A stretch of 55,309 nt of DNA, from positions 5,803 through 61,111 of the forward strand of contig JALHPV010000008.1 in the NCBI GenBank assembly GCA_022842285.1, read 5' to 3'. Shown here piece by piece: positions 8,231 to 18,480 of this stretch. The position numbers and the translations under genes were made by a program. The first letter of the stretch is position 1. Each line of letters begins with the position of its first letter. The notes under the pieces were generated by a model. It had not been told where the DNA came from. It was given only the letters and a program-made list of their open reading frames with translations, and ran no database searches. This DNA comes from Kofleriaceae bacterium. Lineage in GTDB: Bacteria > Myxococcota_A > Polyangia > Haliangiales > Haliangiaceae.

Positions 8231-8330
8231 GACGAGCACTGCACGGACCCGCAAGGGCGATCACGTGAAGCGCACGGGAATGATCGTCTCCGGCCGCGAA
8301 CGCCGTCATCTCCGCCGCCGCGATCTCCGT
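8231..8330 (+). pseudogene. Broken duplicate of the 5' end of the phosphofructokinase gene
   Basis: These 100 bases align with 9625-9736, the start of the phosphofructokinase gene, with only a few substitutions and one internal 14-base deletion (the bases encoding part of the GGPAPA loop). The ATG context (gacgagcact against gatgagcact) is altered to ACG, and the similarity stops at 8330. Weaker similarity continues some 20 bases upstream. It is a non-functional direct repeat lying on the other side of the GNAT gene from the intact copy. Confidence 0.85.
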
Positions 8331-8342
8331 CCGGCCGAGGGG

Positions 8343-9521
8343 TCAAGTCTGAAGCTGCGCGAGCTGCCATCGCAGCTCCGCGTCACGCGCCGCCTCGGCC
8401 GCATCCAGATCCTGCGTGCGCACGAACGTCGCGAGATAGACCGCGGTGCGCGTCTCATCCGCACTCGTCGGCAGGTTGTCGCTGTTGGCGAGCCCCCGCT
8501 GGATCGCCTGCGTCGCGCCCATCACCGCGCGCGCGACGGCGACACCGATCTGCATCGGATGATCCTCCGCACCGCGGGTCCGCTCGATCGTTGCGTCCAG
8601 CGCCTCGCGTACTGGCTCGAGCTCGGCCGGGGGCGCGCCGTCGCGGGCTAGCCGAAGCAAGCGCTTCGCGATGGCGTGATCGTGCTGCGCCAGCGCGCGC
8701 TCCGCACAGGCGAGATCGAACGCCTCGCGCGCCTCGTGCGTGAGCTGCCGGTAGGCGTCCTCGAACTGCGTCCGCATCGCGACGAAGTCCTCGTTCACGC
8801 GGTCGTGGTAGCTGTTCACGGCTGCCACCACCTCGAAGCCCAGCCGCTGGAGGATCGGGGCGGAGGTCGCCGCGATCGCCCGCGTGGTCACGAGCTCGAG
8901 GCCGGCGGCACGCGCATCCGCGATCCGCCGCGCCACCATCGCCCGGTATACGCCCCGGTGCCGGGCCTCCGGCCTCACGACGCCACCGATCAGGTAGGCG
9001 GAGCGAGGAAACATCACGAGTCCGGAGGCTCCGACGGCGCGGCCATCGAGGCGGGCCAGATACAGCCGGTGGTGCTCCGAGGCGAGCGTCTGCTCGTTCG
9101 CCGCGATCAGGGGGCGCGGATCGATGCCCCATGCCGCGGCCATGGTCTCGGTGTACTCGGCGAGCGTGTCGGCGGTGATGAGCTCGACGTCACCGGGCCC
9201 GTCGACGGGGCTGGTGTCGCGGCACAGGGCGAGACTCTCGACCACGCGGAACCCACGCGCGAGGAGCAGCTCGGCCAGATGTGCGGGCGCGCTATCGGGG
9301 GCCACGTACCAGCGGAAGGCGAGGCCGCGCGCCCGGTAGCCCGCGATCACGGCGTCGATCTCCACATCCTCGTCGGCGCAGTGGGCAACCTCGTTGTAGC
9401 CGCCGGTCCGGAACGCGCGATGCCTCACCTGCAGGAAGGCGGGGCGCTCGATGACCTCGATGCCAGCCACACGCGCGAAGGCGCGGCGCGGTGCTACGAC
9501 GGCTTCCTCGAATTTGCCCAC
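8343..9521 (-). CDS. GNAT-family N-acetyltransferase
   Basis: 392 residues from a GTG at 9521. The N-terminal half (about 60-140) resembles a degenerate GNAT module. The second module has the acetyl-CoA motif GGVVRPEARHRGVYRAMV (R/Q-x-x-G-x-G/A type) around residue 200 and the closing pattern SAPILQRLGFEVV. The C-terminal 110 residues are a charged helical tail. Tandem GNAT proteins acetylate amines such as aminoglycosides or protein N-termini; the substrate here is unknown. The frame is open to 9638, but that start would overlap the phosphofructokinase ATG, so the start is uncertain. The gene sits exactly between the two copies of the pfk 5' sequence. Confidence 0.8.
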   Translation of the reverse strand: MGKFEEAVVAPRRAFARVAGIEVIERPAFLQVRHRAFRTGGYNEVAHCADEDVEIDAVIAGYRARGLAFRWYVAPDSAPAHLAELLLARGFRVVESLALCRDTSPVDGPGDVELITADTLAEYTETMAAAWGIDPRPLIAANEQTLASEHHRLYLARLDGRAVGASGLVMFPRSAYLIGGVVRPEARHRGVYRAMVARRIADARAAGLELVTTRAIAATSAPILQRLGFEVVAAVNSYHDRVNEDFVAMRTQFEDAYRQLTHEAREAFDLACAERALAQHDHAIAKRLLRLARDGAPPAELEPVREALDATIERTRGAEDHPMQIGVAVARAVMGATQAIQRGLANSDNLPTSADETRTAVYLATFVRTQDLDAAEAARDAELRWQLAQLQT

Positions 9522-9544
9522 GGCGAACGATAGCTGGAACGCGC

Positions 9545-9565
9545 GACGTTGCGTTTGGCAACGTC
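9545..9565. promoter_or_regulatory. Perfect inverted repeat in a divergent promoter region
   Basis: The arms gacgttgc (9545-9552) and gcaacgtc (9558-9565) are perfect inverted repeats around the 5-base centre gtttg. They lie between the divergent GNAT and phosphofructokinase genes, 24 bases upstream of the proposed GNAT start. A dimeric regulator's operator fits; a small hairpin is the alternative. Confidence 0.45.
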
Positions 9566-9625
9566 TGCACGAGAGCACGAGGTCCGTCGCCAAGCCGCCG
9601 CGATGCCGTGTTACACGCGCCGCTG

Positions 9626-10939
<1,314 letters not shown>

Positions 10940-10995
10940 CGGGCGGTGGTTCCATCGCGCGCTGACGGCTTTCAGACACGAATGTCACGGATCGG

Positions 10996-11050
10996 TCGGA
11001 CCGTCCGAGCGGGCACGATCTGGCAACCGCCATCGTTCTGAACCGTTGCC
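10996..11050. promoter_or_regulatory. Nested inverted repeats between pfk and the next gene
   Basis: TCGGAC-c-GTCCGA (10996-11008) is a 6+6 palindrome. GGCAAC (11022-11027) and GTTGCC (11045-11050) form an interrupted inverted repeat enclosing GTTC-t-GAAC (11035-11043). There is no T-run, so a classical terminator is unlikely. Operator sites for the lipoprotein gene at 11083, or an RNA hairpin after pfk, both remain possible. Confidence 0.35.
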
Positions 11051-11082
11051 CGACGTGGCGGCACAGGCATGATGACTGCACC

Positions 11083-12168
11083 ATGGCCGGACCCATGCGC
11101 GTCATCGCCGCCGTCACCGCTGCTCTCCTGGGGGCATGCGGTCCCAAGATCACGATCACCGACGACATCGATCTCACGTGGGACCTCGACTTCACGTTGG
11201 ATCGGTTCGAGGACAACCTCCACGACCCCTACGTGCGCGGCGCGACGATGACGATGTACGTCACGTCCGACGACGACGACGAGCGGTTCCGCGGCTGGAC
11301 GATCTCGCCGGTCGAGACCGAGCTGCTCGAGATCTCGGAGTCGACGTACGACGGATCGTCGCTGACCGCCGAGGTGACGGCCCTGCAGGAGGGCGACGCG
11401 ACCATCCAGATCCTCGACGATCGCGGGGAGGTTCAGGGTGAAACCACGGCGCGCATCCGGGTGCCGGACGAGGTCCAGCTCGATGCCCACGGCTACCTGA
11501 TCATCGGTCAGGACGAGCGGGCGCCGGTCGATGACCTGCGGATCGTCGAGAACGGCACCGCGACCTACCTCGCGCGGTACTTCGCGGCCGGCGAGGAGCT
11601 CCATGGCAACGGCGTCCTGGCGGGCGAGTCCCCGGGGCTCGTTGTCGAGAACCAGACCTCGTACTTCTTCGAGGATCGCGAGTGGCTCACCGTCACGGTC
11701 GGGGCCGCAGGCACCCAGGACGTGGTCCTCTTCGCCGACGGCGAGCCGCTCCCCGTGCGGCGGGTGAATGCGGTTCCGGAGCGCGACATCAGGCAGGTCG
11801 AGCTCCTCGGCAAGGACGAGTCGCGGAGCGAGGACGGCGACTGGATGGTCCTCCTCGCGCAGTCCTACGATGCGATGGGGCGTCGGATCTTCGGGGTGGG
11901 CTACGAGTGGAACGTTGGTGGCGTCCAGGAGCTCGGGGTGGGGGATCTGTACCGCTACAAGTTCGAGCGCGGCTCGATGATGATGGCCGTCGCCACGCGG
12001 GCCGGCCTCTCCGACCAGGTCGAGATCCAGTCGGGTGGCGGCTTCGTGGACAGCACGAACAACGTCGGCTGCTCGACGACGACGCCGGCGGGCTGGCTCG
12101 TGCCGCTGGGGGCGCTGGCCGCACTGGCGCTGTCGGGTCGGCGTCGACGCGCCGTCGTCGCGTCCTGA
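11083..12168 (+). CDS. MYXO-CTERM lipoprotein of unknown function
   Basis: 361 residues. A signal peptide ends at lipobox LLGA-C19 (C15 if the ATG at 11095 is used). The mature part is Asp/Glu-rich and beta-rich with Ig-like spacing; the first 100 residues carry DDDDERF. The C-terminus has the MYXO-CTERM arrangement: an invariant Cys in VGCSTT, a hydrophobic helix (LVPLGALAALALS) and a closing GRRRR. Proteins with this tail in Myxococcota are processed by a rhombosortase-type or related system and displayed at the surface. A protein carrying both a lipobox and this tail could be anchored at either end; I cannot tell which is used. Confidence 0.85.
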   Translation: MAGPMRVIAAVTAALLGACGPKITITDDIDLTWDLDFTLDRFEDNLHDPYVRGATMTMYVTSDDDDERFRGWTISPVETELLEISESTYDGSSLTAEVTALQEGDATIQILDDRGEVQGETTARIRVPDEVQLDAHGYLIIGQDERAPVDDLRIVENGTATYLARYFAAGEELHGNGVLAGESPGLVVENQTSYFFEDREWLTVTVGAAGTQDVVLFADGEPLPVRRVNAVPERDIRQVELLGKDESRSEDGDWMVLLAQSYDAMGRRIFGVGYEWNVGGVQELGVGDLYRYKFERGSMMMAVATRAGLSDQVEIQSGGGFVDSTNNVGCSTTTPAGWLVPLGALAALALSGRRRRAVVAS

Positions 12169-12314
12169 AGTCCGGGGGGCGCGACCCCCTGCGGCTAGGT
12201 CGGCGACTTCTCACGAGTGGCAACCTGAGTAGCCGTGGCATCAAGACACGAACGCGTCACATTGGTCGCGCAACCGCTTGCTATCACCCGGGTCCCCGGC
12301 CGAAAACTCGGGCC

Positions 12315-13691
12315 ATGAAGCGCTTGTCCTTGTCAGTCACCGCGGCAGGTGTCGCACTTGCCGCAGCCACCGCGACGCCGGCTCGCGCCGGTGTGGAAAT
12401 CGGCGGTACCGCCGGTCTCCGCACGTTCAGCAAGGACGGTGCGCTCGGCATCGTCAATCCCGACTCGCCGAACGGCGCTGACGGTCTGCGCAACTCTGCG
12501 CTGTTCGGACTTCGCGTCAGCGTTCTCTTCACCCCCATGTTCGGCGTCGAGCTCGAGGGCGGGTTCATCCCGACCGAGCCGCGCTCGCTCCTCTTTGATG
12601 TCTCCTCGATCACGTATCGCGCGCAGTTCATCGCGCAGCTCCGCGCCAATGTCGAAGAGAACCACTTCCTGCCGTTCGCCGTCCTCGGCGCCGGTATGAC
12701 GCAGATCATCAACACCGACCGCTCGGAGATCGTCGAGAAGGACTCCGCTTTCGCGCCGTACATCGGCCTCGGCGTCAAGTACCGCACGAACACCGGCTGG
12801 GGCGTCCGCCTCGACGGCCGCTTCCTGCTCTCGAAGGGCGACGATCGCCCGATGAACGAAGACGACCAGGCGAGCTTCGCGCCCGAGTTCGAGGCGCTCA
12901 TCTCCGTCTATCGCGAGTTCGGTCGCGACAAGAAGAAGGAGATCGTGGTCGAGCCGCCCCCGCCGCCGCCGGTGGACGAGGATCCGGACAAGGACGGCGT
13001 CGTCGGCGCGGCTGACCAGTGCCCGACCGACCCCGAGGACGTGGACAGCTTCGAGGACGAGAACGGCTGCCCCGATCCCGACAACGATCAGGACGGCATC
13101 GCCGACGCGTCGGACCAGTGCGCGCTCGAGGCCGAGGACAAGGACAACTTCGAGGACGAGAACGGCTGCCCGGACCCGGACAACGACGCCGACGGCGTGC
13201 CGGACGCGGCTGACCAGTGCCCGCTCGAGGCCGAGACCAAGAACGGCTTCGAGGACGACAACGGTTGCCCGGACGAGATCCCGGAGAAGCTGAAGCAGTT
13301 CACGGGTGTCATCCAGGGCATCAACTTCAAGAGCGGCCTCGCCGACCTCGAGAAGTCGTCCTCGAAGACCCTCGACAAGGCCGTCGCCGTCCTCCAGGAG
13401 TTCGCGACGGCTCGCCTCGAGATCCAGGGCCACACGGATGACGCCGCCCCGAAGAAGGGTGGCAAGTTCGCCGACAACGAAGCCCTCTCGCAGGCGCGCG
13501 CGGAGACGGTGAAGGCGTACTTCGTCAGCAAGGGCATCGCCGAGGACCGCGTCACCGCCAAGGGCTATGCGTCCTCGGCGCCGGTCGAGGACCCGACGGG
13601 GCTCAAGGGTGGCAAGCTGAAGTCGGCCCGCGCGAAGAACCGCCGTGTCGAGTTCAAGCTCATCACCGACGCTGGCGCCCCGGCTCCGTAA
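12315..13691 (+). CDS. OmpA-family outer membrane protein with TSP3 repeats
   Basis: 458 residues. Signal peptide to about residue 24 (ATPARA). Residues 25-205 look like a small outer-membrane beta-barrel with alternating strands. A proline run (about 216-221) leads into about three thrombospondin type 3 calcium-binding repeats (222-320; DPDKDGVV, DNDQDGIADASDQC, DNDADGVPDAADQC). The OmpA peptidoglycan-binding domain is at about 325-455 (INFKSGLADL, LEIQGHTDDAA, NRRVEFKL). Role: structural link between outer membrane and cell wall, with calcium-stiffened linker. This architecture is very common in Myxococcota. A strong hairpin terminator follows at 13710. Confidence 0.93.
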   Translation: MKRLSLSVTAAGVALAAATATPARAGVEIGGTAGLRTFSKDGALGIVNPDSPNGADGLRNSALFGLRVSVLFTPMFGVELEGGFIPTEPRSLLFDVSSITYRAQFIAQLRANVEENHFLPFAVLGAGMTQIINTDRSEIVEKDSAFAPYIGLGVKYRTNTGWGVRLDGRFLLSKGDDRPMNEDDQASFAPEFEALISVYREFGRDKKKEIVVEPPPPPPVDEDPDKDGVVGAADQCPTDPEDVDSFEDENGCPDPDNDQDGIADASDQCALEAEDKDNFEDENGCPDPDNDADGVPDAADQCPLEAETKNGFEDDNGCPDEIPEKLKQFTGVIQGINFKSGLADLEKSSSKTLDKAVAVLQEFATARLEIQGHTDDAAPKKGGKFADNEALSQARAETVKAYFVSKGIAEDRVTAKGYASSAPVEDPTGLKGGKLKSARAKNRRVEFKLITDAGAPAP

Positions 13692-13709
13692 GCACCAGCT
13701 CGGAACGTC

Positions 13710-13743
13710 AAACGGCCATGCGCCTCGCGGTGCATGGCCGTTT
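13710..13743. terminator. Strong hairpin terminator between convergent genes
   Basis: The arms aaacggccatgc (13710-13721) and gcatggccgttt (13732-13743) are a perfect 12-bp stem around a 10-base loop. The sequence continues tctcgttt, and the stem begins with A residues on the other strand. It ends the OmpA/TSP3 gene at 13691 and can also serve the minus-strand gene ending at 13779. Confidence 0.8.
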
Positions 13744-13778
13744 CTCGTTTCGGTCGAAGCGGTCGTCGTGACCGGTCG

Positions 13779-14726
13779 CTACTCTTCGTCCCACCCGCCG
13801 TCGTCGGTGGGCTCTTCCGGGGGAGTGCACGTGGCCTCCGCGGCCGAGTAGCCGCTGGAGTAGCCGGCCGAGTAGCCGTCGTCGTAGCCGGGCTCGTAGC
13901 CGCTGGCGAAGCCCGCTTCGTAGCCGTCGACGTACGCGATCGACCAGCAGCCCTCGTAGAGACCCGCGGACGCGTCGATGTAGCCATCGTCGTAACCGAC
14001 GAGCGCGCCGTCGTTGTAGCCATCGGTCTGGCCATCGGCGGTACCGCGCTCGTACGCGAGACCGTAGGTCGCACGGTAGCCGGCCTGGTAGTCAGGGTTG
14101 TCGAGCTTGCCCTGCGCGAGGCCCGCGTCGTACGCGAACGCGTCGATGGTGTCGGAGTAGCCGCGCGAGTAGCACGCCTGCAGATCCTCGGGATCCGCTT
14201 CCTCGCGGGGCTCCTCGTCATCGGGGGTCGTCTCGCGCGGGGTGACGACGCCACCCTTCAGGTTGGGTTCACCGGCCGCCACACACGACGCACCCCACCA
14301 GCCAGCTTCGTAGCCCGCGCCTTCGCCATCGGACCAGCCCGCGTCGTACGCGTCGTCGTAGCCGTCGGCTTCGCCGGCGAAGTAGCCATCATTGGTGCCA
14401 TCCGCACACGCGAATGGATCGTTGGAGCCGTCGATCGAGCCGTAGGCGTACGCGTCGCGATAACCCGCGTCCCATCCAAACGGGCCGGCATAGCCGTCGC
14501 TGTACCCCGCGTTGTAGCCCTCGTACTCGCCGTCGCGCTCGCCATCGAGGCGCGTCAGCCGCAGGCCGGCTTCGTGGCCAAGGTTCCATTCGGCGATGTT
14601 CTCGTTGGTGGCGACGGTCTCGCCGTCCCGATAGCTCGCCTCGAGGGGGCCCTGATCGAAGCAGTTCAGGTCATCGCACCCCGTGAGGAGGGCCGCCGCC
14701 GCTGCCAGTGCACAGAGGATCCGCAT
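13779..14726 (-). CDS. Lipoprotein with dense GY/DG repeats
   Basis: 315 residues from the ATG giving MRILCALAAAAALLTGC, with lipobox LLTG-C17. Nearly the whole mature protein repeats Gly-Tyr/Asp units spaced every 4 or 8 residues, for example EGYNAGYSDGYAG, GWDAGYRDAYAYG, GQTDGYNDGALVGYDDGY and SGYEPGYDDGYSAGYSSG. An acidic spacer rich in Glu, Pro and Asp breaks them near residues 175-195. Several Cys lie at the edges. The 4-residue period would align Gly and Tyr on one side of a helix, or the repeats may coordinate calcium through the many Asp. I know of no named family. Function unknown; an outer-surface structural protein is my guess. Confidence 0.85.
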   Translation of the reverse strand: MRILCALAAAAALLTGCDDLNCFDQGPLEASYRDGETVATNENIAEWNLGHEAGLRLTRLDGERDGEYEGYNAGYSDGYAGPFGWDAGYRDAYAYGSIDGSNDPFACADGTNDGYFAGEADGYDDAYDAGWSDGEGAGYEAGWWGASCVAAGEPNLKGGVVTPRETTPDDEEPREEADPEDLQACYSRGYSDTIDAFAYDAGLAQGKLDNPDYQAGYRATYGLAYERGTADGQTDGYNDGALVGYDDGYIDASAGLYEGCWSIAYVDGYEAGFASGYEPGYDDGYSAGYSSGYSAAEATCTPPEEPTDDGGWDEE

Positions 14727-14830
14727 CGTGAGCAACGGATTGTGCAAACCGAGATCCGGCCCTGACGCCCGCAACCGCGCGAAACCACGCGGGTGCTGGT
14801 GTAGCGCGCTTACTACAGTCTCTTAGACGT

Positions 14831-16795
14831 TCACGGTTTGCGAAGCTGTGTGAAGGGGCAAACCCCATTGGGGGCGATCACGGTCGGCACACCGGTGGCG
14901 ATGTAGGACGCGAGGAAGCAGCCGTACTGGGCCTTCACGGCGTCGAGCTGCCGATAGATCTGATGCGAATCGACGATGCCGTCATCGGCGTACTGCACCA
15001 CGACGCCGGTGGTCCCGCGGTTCGCGCTCACGGGATAAGCGATGACGCCCTCGAGGCGATCGGTCGCGAGCGCCTCCTGCGTACCGATCCAGATCTCATC
15101 GCCTGCTTGCTCGTTCCCGTACGCGAGCGCCGCTGCGTCGAACACCGCATTCGGGAAGTAGCGATCGTCGAGACCGATCGGCTGATACACGTGGCGCCCA
15201 CCGCCGATCGGCCGCCGCTGGAGTCGCGCCATCGATGCGCCCGGCTCCGCGATCTCCCAGCCGAGGCCGAGCATGCCGAGCACCGGATGCACGAACGTGA
15301 AGCGCTCGGCATCGACACCGAGGAAGCCCGCGAGGATCACGTCGGCATCGGGAACCGCCTCGGTATCGAGGATCATCACCGGCCAGAAGCCACCGGCCCC
15401 GAACGGCGTGAGCGCGCCGTACCGTGGCTCGACGGCGCCGATCATGTTCGCGTACATGCCGCCCATCGAGTGCCCGCCCGCGGTGAGCGTCGCGGGGTCG
15501 AAGCGATGCACGGGGGCATTCGCGGGGAGCGTGACCCCCGCGCAGACGTCGGTGATGCGCAGCGCGAGGAGAGCATCGAGGAGCATGCGCTGCTCGAACA
15601 CCCCCTGCTGGAACGTGTACGGCAACGCGCCGAGGTTCTGGAGCTGGAGATACGCCTGCGCATCCGCGCCCGGGATGCGCTCGGGATTGACGGGGAGCGC
15701 CGTGGCCGCGGTCGCGATGCCGTACGCCGCGGCGACGGTACCCGGACCCATCCCCGCCACGGGCGGCTGCCCCGCGACGCGCGTCGGGCCCTCGTCGACG
15801 ATGTCGAACGATGCGCCGCCCGAGCCATGGAAGTACTGCCACAGTGGCCAGCCACTCGCGGGCATCTCGCCGAGCGGCAGCGTGATGCGCAGCGGAATCG
15901 TGCTCGTCCCCTGGGCCATCGGAAGACCGTCGGCGTCCAGCACGAAGCGTCCGCCGTCGTTCTCGTACGGAGCGGTCCCCGCCTGGTACATCGGCACCGT
16001 CACGTCGCCCGCGAGTACGCAGTAGCCCGCGGTCGTCGTCTCGACGTGCAGGTTGCTGATGCTCGCGTCGTCGCGCGCGATGATCGCGTCGCTGCGATCA
16101 GCGAGGAGCTGCACCTCGTCGCCGGTCGTGAACACCGTCGCCACCAGCGCATCGTCGATGCCCAGCTCGTCGAGCATGGGCCACAGCGGCGCGTACACGT
16201 CCGCGGCGGGCCCGGTGCTCGAGGGCAGCGCCGTGAATGCAGCCGGCGCGCTCACCCCCGGCGCGAACGCCGAGCGCAGCACGACCGCATAGCGCGTGTT
16301 CCCCCGCAGCACCGTGCCCGGCCGCGTCGCGACCGCGATCAGCGCTCCATGATCCACCCCGATCTCCGGCCGGAGGGTGAAGTCATCATCGGCGAGCGTC
16401 TGCGCCACCACCGGAAAGGTCGTGCCGCGCTCGGGCGAGGCGTCGTCGATGTCCACCAGCACCGCGAGCTCGTCCCCGAGGACAATATTCGCGTCGTGCT
16501 GCGGCGCCCGCTGGGTGAAGCGAAACCACACCGTCGGCATCACCGGGAACCCGCGCCGCTCCTTCGCGACCTCCACGAGCTGCGACACGAGCGAGATGCC
16601 GTTCGGGTTCGGAAAGGCCGCCAGGTCCGGTCGGCCCTCCGCCGTCAGCCGCAGGTCACTCGGAAACGGCGAGTCCCAGAAGCCCTCCCCGGCGACGTCG
16701 AACGCCACCGTCGGTGCATCGAACACCGGCCCGCCATCGTCGCAGCCATACGCAGCCATCAGGAAGAGCGCCGTCACGGTCCGCAGCCAGGTCAT
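14831..16795 (-). CDS. Large esterase/lipase-like exported protein
   Basis: 654 residues. The N-terminus MTWLRTVTALFLMAAYGC is a signal peptide with a non-standard lipobox (AYG-C18). The N-terminal third resembles the beta-rich region of bacterial virulence-factor lipases (the FDSPFPSDLR-type opening, here FWDSPFPSDLRL). An alpha/beta hydrolase part follows with the oxyanion-type YFHGSGG and the nucleophile elbow GGHSMGG at about residue 442. A candidate acid is in VVQYADDGIVD and a candidate His in DSHQ near the end. Hydrolysis of an ester or lipid outside the cell is inferred from the elbow alone. It is downstream of two MYXO-CTERM genes on the same strand. Confidence 0.8.
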   Translation of the reverse strand: MTWLRTVTALFLMAAYGCDDGGPVFDAPTVAFDVAGEGFWDSPFPSDLRLTAEGRPDLAAFPNPNGISLVSQLVEVAKERRGFPVMPTVWFRFTQRAPQHDANIVLGDELAVLVDIDDASPERGTTFPVVAQTLADDDFTLRPEIGVDHGALIAVATRPGTVLRGNTRYAVVLRSAFAPGVSAPAAFTALPSSTGPAADVYAPLWPMLDELGIDDALVATVFTTGDEVQLLADRSDAIIARDDASISNLHVETTTAGYCVLAGDVTVPMYQAGTAPYENDGGRFVLDADGLPMAQGTSTIPLRITLPLGEMPASGWPLWQYFHGSGGASFDIVDEGPTRVAGQPPVAGMGPGTVAAAYGIATAATALPVNPERIPGADAQAYLQLQNLGALPYTFQQGVFEQRMLLDALLALRITDVCAGVTLPANAPVHRFDPATLTAGGHSMGGMYANMIGAVEPRYGALTPFGAGGFWPVMILDTEAVPDADVILAGFLGVDAERFTFVHPVLGMLGLGWEIAEPGASMARLQRRPIGGGRHVYQPIGLDDRYFPNAVFDAAALAYGNEQAGDEIWIGTQEALATDRLEGVIAYPVSANRGTTGVVVQYADDGIVDSHQIYRQLDAVKAQYGCFLASYIATGVPTVIAPNGVCPFTQLRKP

Positions 16796-16855
16796 GCGAA
16801 TCGATACCGCGGGCCCTGTCGCCCCCGCGCCCTATAGATTCGGCCATCGCGCTGG

Positions 16856-17593
16856 CTACGCGAGGCGCCGGCGCCGGCGCAGCGCCAGCAGACCGAGGAG
16901 GCCACCTGCACTCGCCCCGCCCGTCGAGCAGCCGCCGCCCTCGCCCTCGGCGGTCATCAGCATCTCGCCGCTGCGATTGCCCGACAGGTCCTCGGACCAG
17001 ACCTTGAGCTGCACATCGCCGGTCGCATCGAACTCGATAGGCAGGCCACACGCTCCCCCGATGCGCTGCAGGCCGCCATCGGGGTTCACATAGAACCGCT
17101 TCGTCTGGCCGTCGCTCGTCAGCTCGACCCCGAGGATGTCCGCCTCCGGGGCGGTGACGGTGCCCTCGATCGCGTACAGGTTGTCGCCGCAGCTACTCGC
17201 GCCGAGCTTGCGGATGGTAAAGCCCACCACCGTCGGCGCAGGAGGGGCCGTGGTGTCCACGTCGGTCCCCGTCGTGAAGTACGTGATGTCCATGCTCGAG
17301 CCCCGCAGCGCGTAGCTCGTGCTCGGCGCGAGCGTCCCGTCGATGTCGAAGCGCCGCCCTTGCGAGCGATACGCATCGTCGGGCTCTGACAGAGGGATGG
17401 AGACTCCGGTCGCATCGACGAGCACCAGCGGCTCGCCGACCAGCACGTCATTCGGCACGAACAGCTGCTTCGTCGATGCCGGCAGGTTCGTGGCCCCGAC
17501 CTCGGGCGCCCCGAACGGATCAAGCGCGCAATCGCACGCCTCCGCCGGTCGGACTTCAAACAGAGCGATCGCTAGCACCATCCACTTCAGCAT
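16856..17593 (-). CDS. MYXO-CTERM surface protein
   Basis: 245 residues: signal peptide ([19 protein letters not shown]), a mature N-terminus starting CDCALDPFG, then two Ig/fibronectin-like beta regions (RRFDIDGTLAPSTSYAL and the DLSGNRSG-type strand pattern around residue 205). The MYXO-CTERM tail is GGGCSTGGASAGG, a short hydrophobic helix and RRRRR. It is a paralogue of the adjacent upstream gene: both share the ACxC start, a GATxxPxxxxQLF strand and the tail. The ATG overlaps the upstream stop by 7 bases. Function unknown; likely a surface-displayed structural or binding protein. Confidence 0.85.
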   Translation of the reverse strand: MLKWMVLAIALFEVRPAEACDCALDPFGAPEVGATNLPASTKQLFVPNDVLVGEPLVLVDATGVSIPLSEPDDAYRSQGRRFDIDGTLAPSTSYALRGSSMDITYFTTGTDVDTTAPPAPTVVGFTIRKLGASSCGDNLYAIEGTVTAPEADILGVELTSDGQTKRFYVNPDGGLQRIGGACGLPIEFDATGDVQLKVWSEDLSGNRSGEMLMTAEGEGGGCSTGGASAGGLLGLLALRRRRRLA

Positions 17594-18480
17594 CGTCTCC
17601 TCCTCCGCAGAGCAAGCAGCCCCAGCGCGATGCCGGCACCGCCGCCACCGGTCGAGCAGCCGCCATCATCAGACGTCCGCATGTCGATCTCGGCGACGCG
17701 CGCCTGGGCCGTGACCTCGGTGCTCGTGTTCCCGGCCGCGTCCTCGGCCCAGATCGCCACCGCCACGTCAGCCTCGGCGGGCAGGTCAACGAGCGAATCG
17801 CAGCCGCCCAGGAACGCGAACGGATCGCTGTCGGCAGGCAGGTAGTACGTGGTCACCGCGCCGCCCGCGATCGTGAGCCGGACGCCGAGCACCACCGCAT
17901 CGGGCGCCGTGATGGTCCCGGTGACGCCCGAGAGCTCGGTGAAGCCGCAGTCGGACGGATCGTAGAGGGTGCGCGTGAGCGCCAGGTTGGCCACGGTCGG
18001 GGCGGCGGGAGCCGTCGTATCGGCGGCGGCGGCCGTCGTGAACAGCGCGGTGGCCGGGCCTTCGGTCCCGCGCTCGCGCACGTAGTACGGCGCGTTCGCA
18101 TCGAGCGTGCCGCCGATGGTGAATCGCTCGGCGGCGGTCTTGATGCCGTCCGCCTCCACGCGCGTCAGTGTCACGACCTCCTGCGTGTTCCACTGCACGA
18201 GCTCCAGCTCCGTCGCGCCGGGGACGAGCGTGACCGGATCGAGGAACAGCTGCGTGGCGTTCGTCGGCACGCCGGTGGCGCCGACGGCGGGCGCCGTGAA
18301 GCCGAGGTCGCCGCAGCTACACGCGTCGGCCGGGCGCGCCTGGATCAGCGCCAGCAGGCCGACGCTAAGCGCCGTGACACTTCTTGAACTTCTTGCCGCT
18401 ACCGCAGGGACACGGCTCGTTGCGGCCCGTCGTGGCGATCGCGCGCTTGGGGACGTCTTTGACGATCTCGCCGTCGACAT
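17587..18480 (-). CDS. MYXO-CTERM surface protein with ambiguous start
   Basis: About 245-297 residues depending on start. The signal core [18 protein letters not shown] is followed by CSCGDLGF, Ig-like beta regions with DAAGNTST, and a MYXO-CTERM tail ([11 protein letters not shown], helix, RRRRRC). It is a paralogue of the next gene downstream. Oddly, no ATG, GTG or TTG lies in frame just before the signal core. The nearest are ATGs at 18480 and 18495, inside the YchJ gene. Using 18480 gives an Arg/Ser-rich 35-residue extension before the hydrophobic core and a 116-base overlap. A rare start codon closer in, or such an extended signal, are the two explanations. Confidence 0.7.
   Translation of the reverse strand: MSTARSSKTSPSARSPRRAATSRVPAVAARSSRSVTALSVGLLALIQARPADACSCGDLGFTAPAVGATGVPTNATQLFLDPVTLVPGATELELVQWNTQEVVTLTRVEADGIKTAAERFTIGGTLDANAPYYVRERGTEGPATALFTTAAAADTTAPAAPTVANLALTRTLYDPSDCGFTELSGVTGTITAPDAVVLGVRLTIAGGAVTTYYLPADSDPFAFLGGCDSLVDLPAEADVAVAIWAEDAAGNTSTEVTAQARVAEIDMRTSDDGGCSTGGGGAGIALGLLALRRRRRC

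Noticed and set aside
8183-8254. Upstream extension of the CesT/YbjN-like gene to ATG 8254
   Set aside because: The added residues come from the duplicated pfk 5' region on the opposite strand and look unlike a family N-terminus.
14963-16837. 624-codon plus-strand frame opposite the esterase-like gene
   Set aside because: Arg-rich shadow composition; the opposite strand has a signal peptide and GHSMGG.
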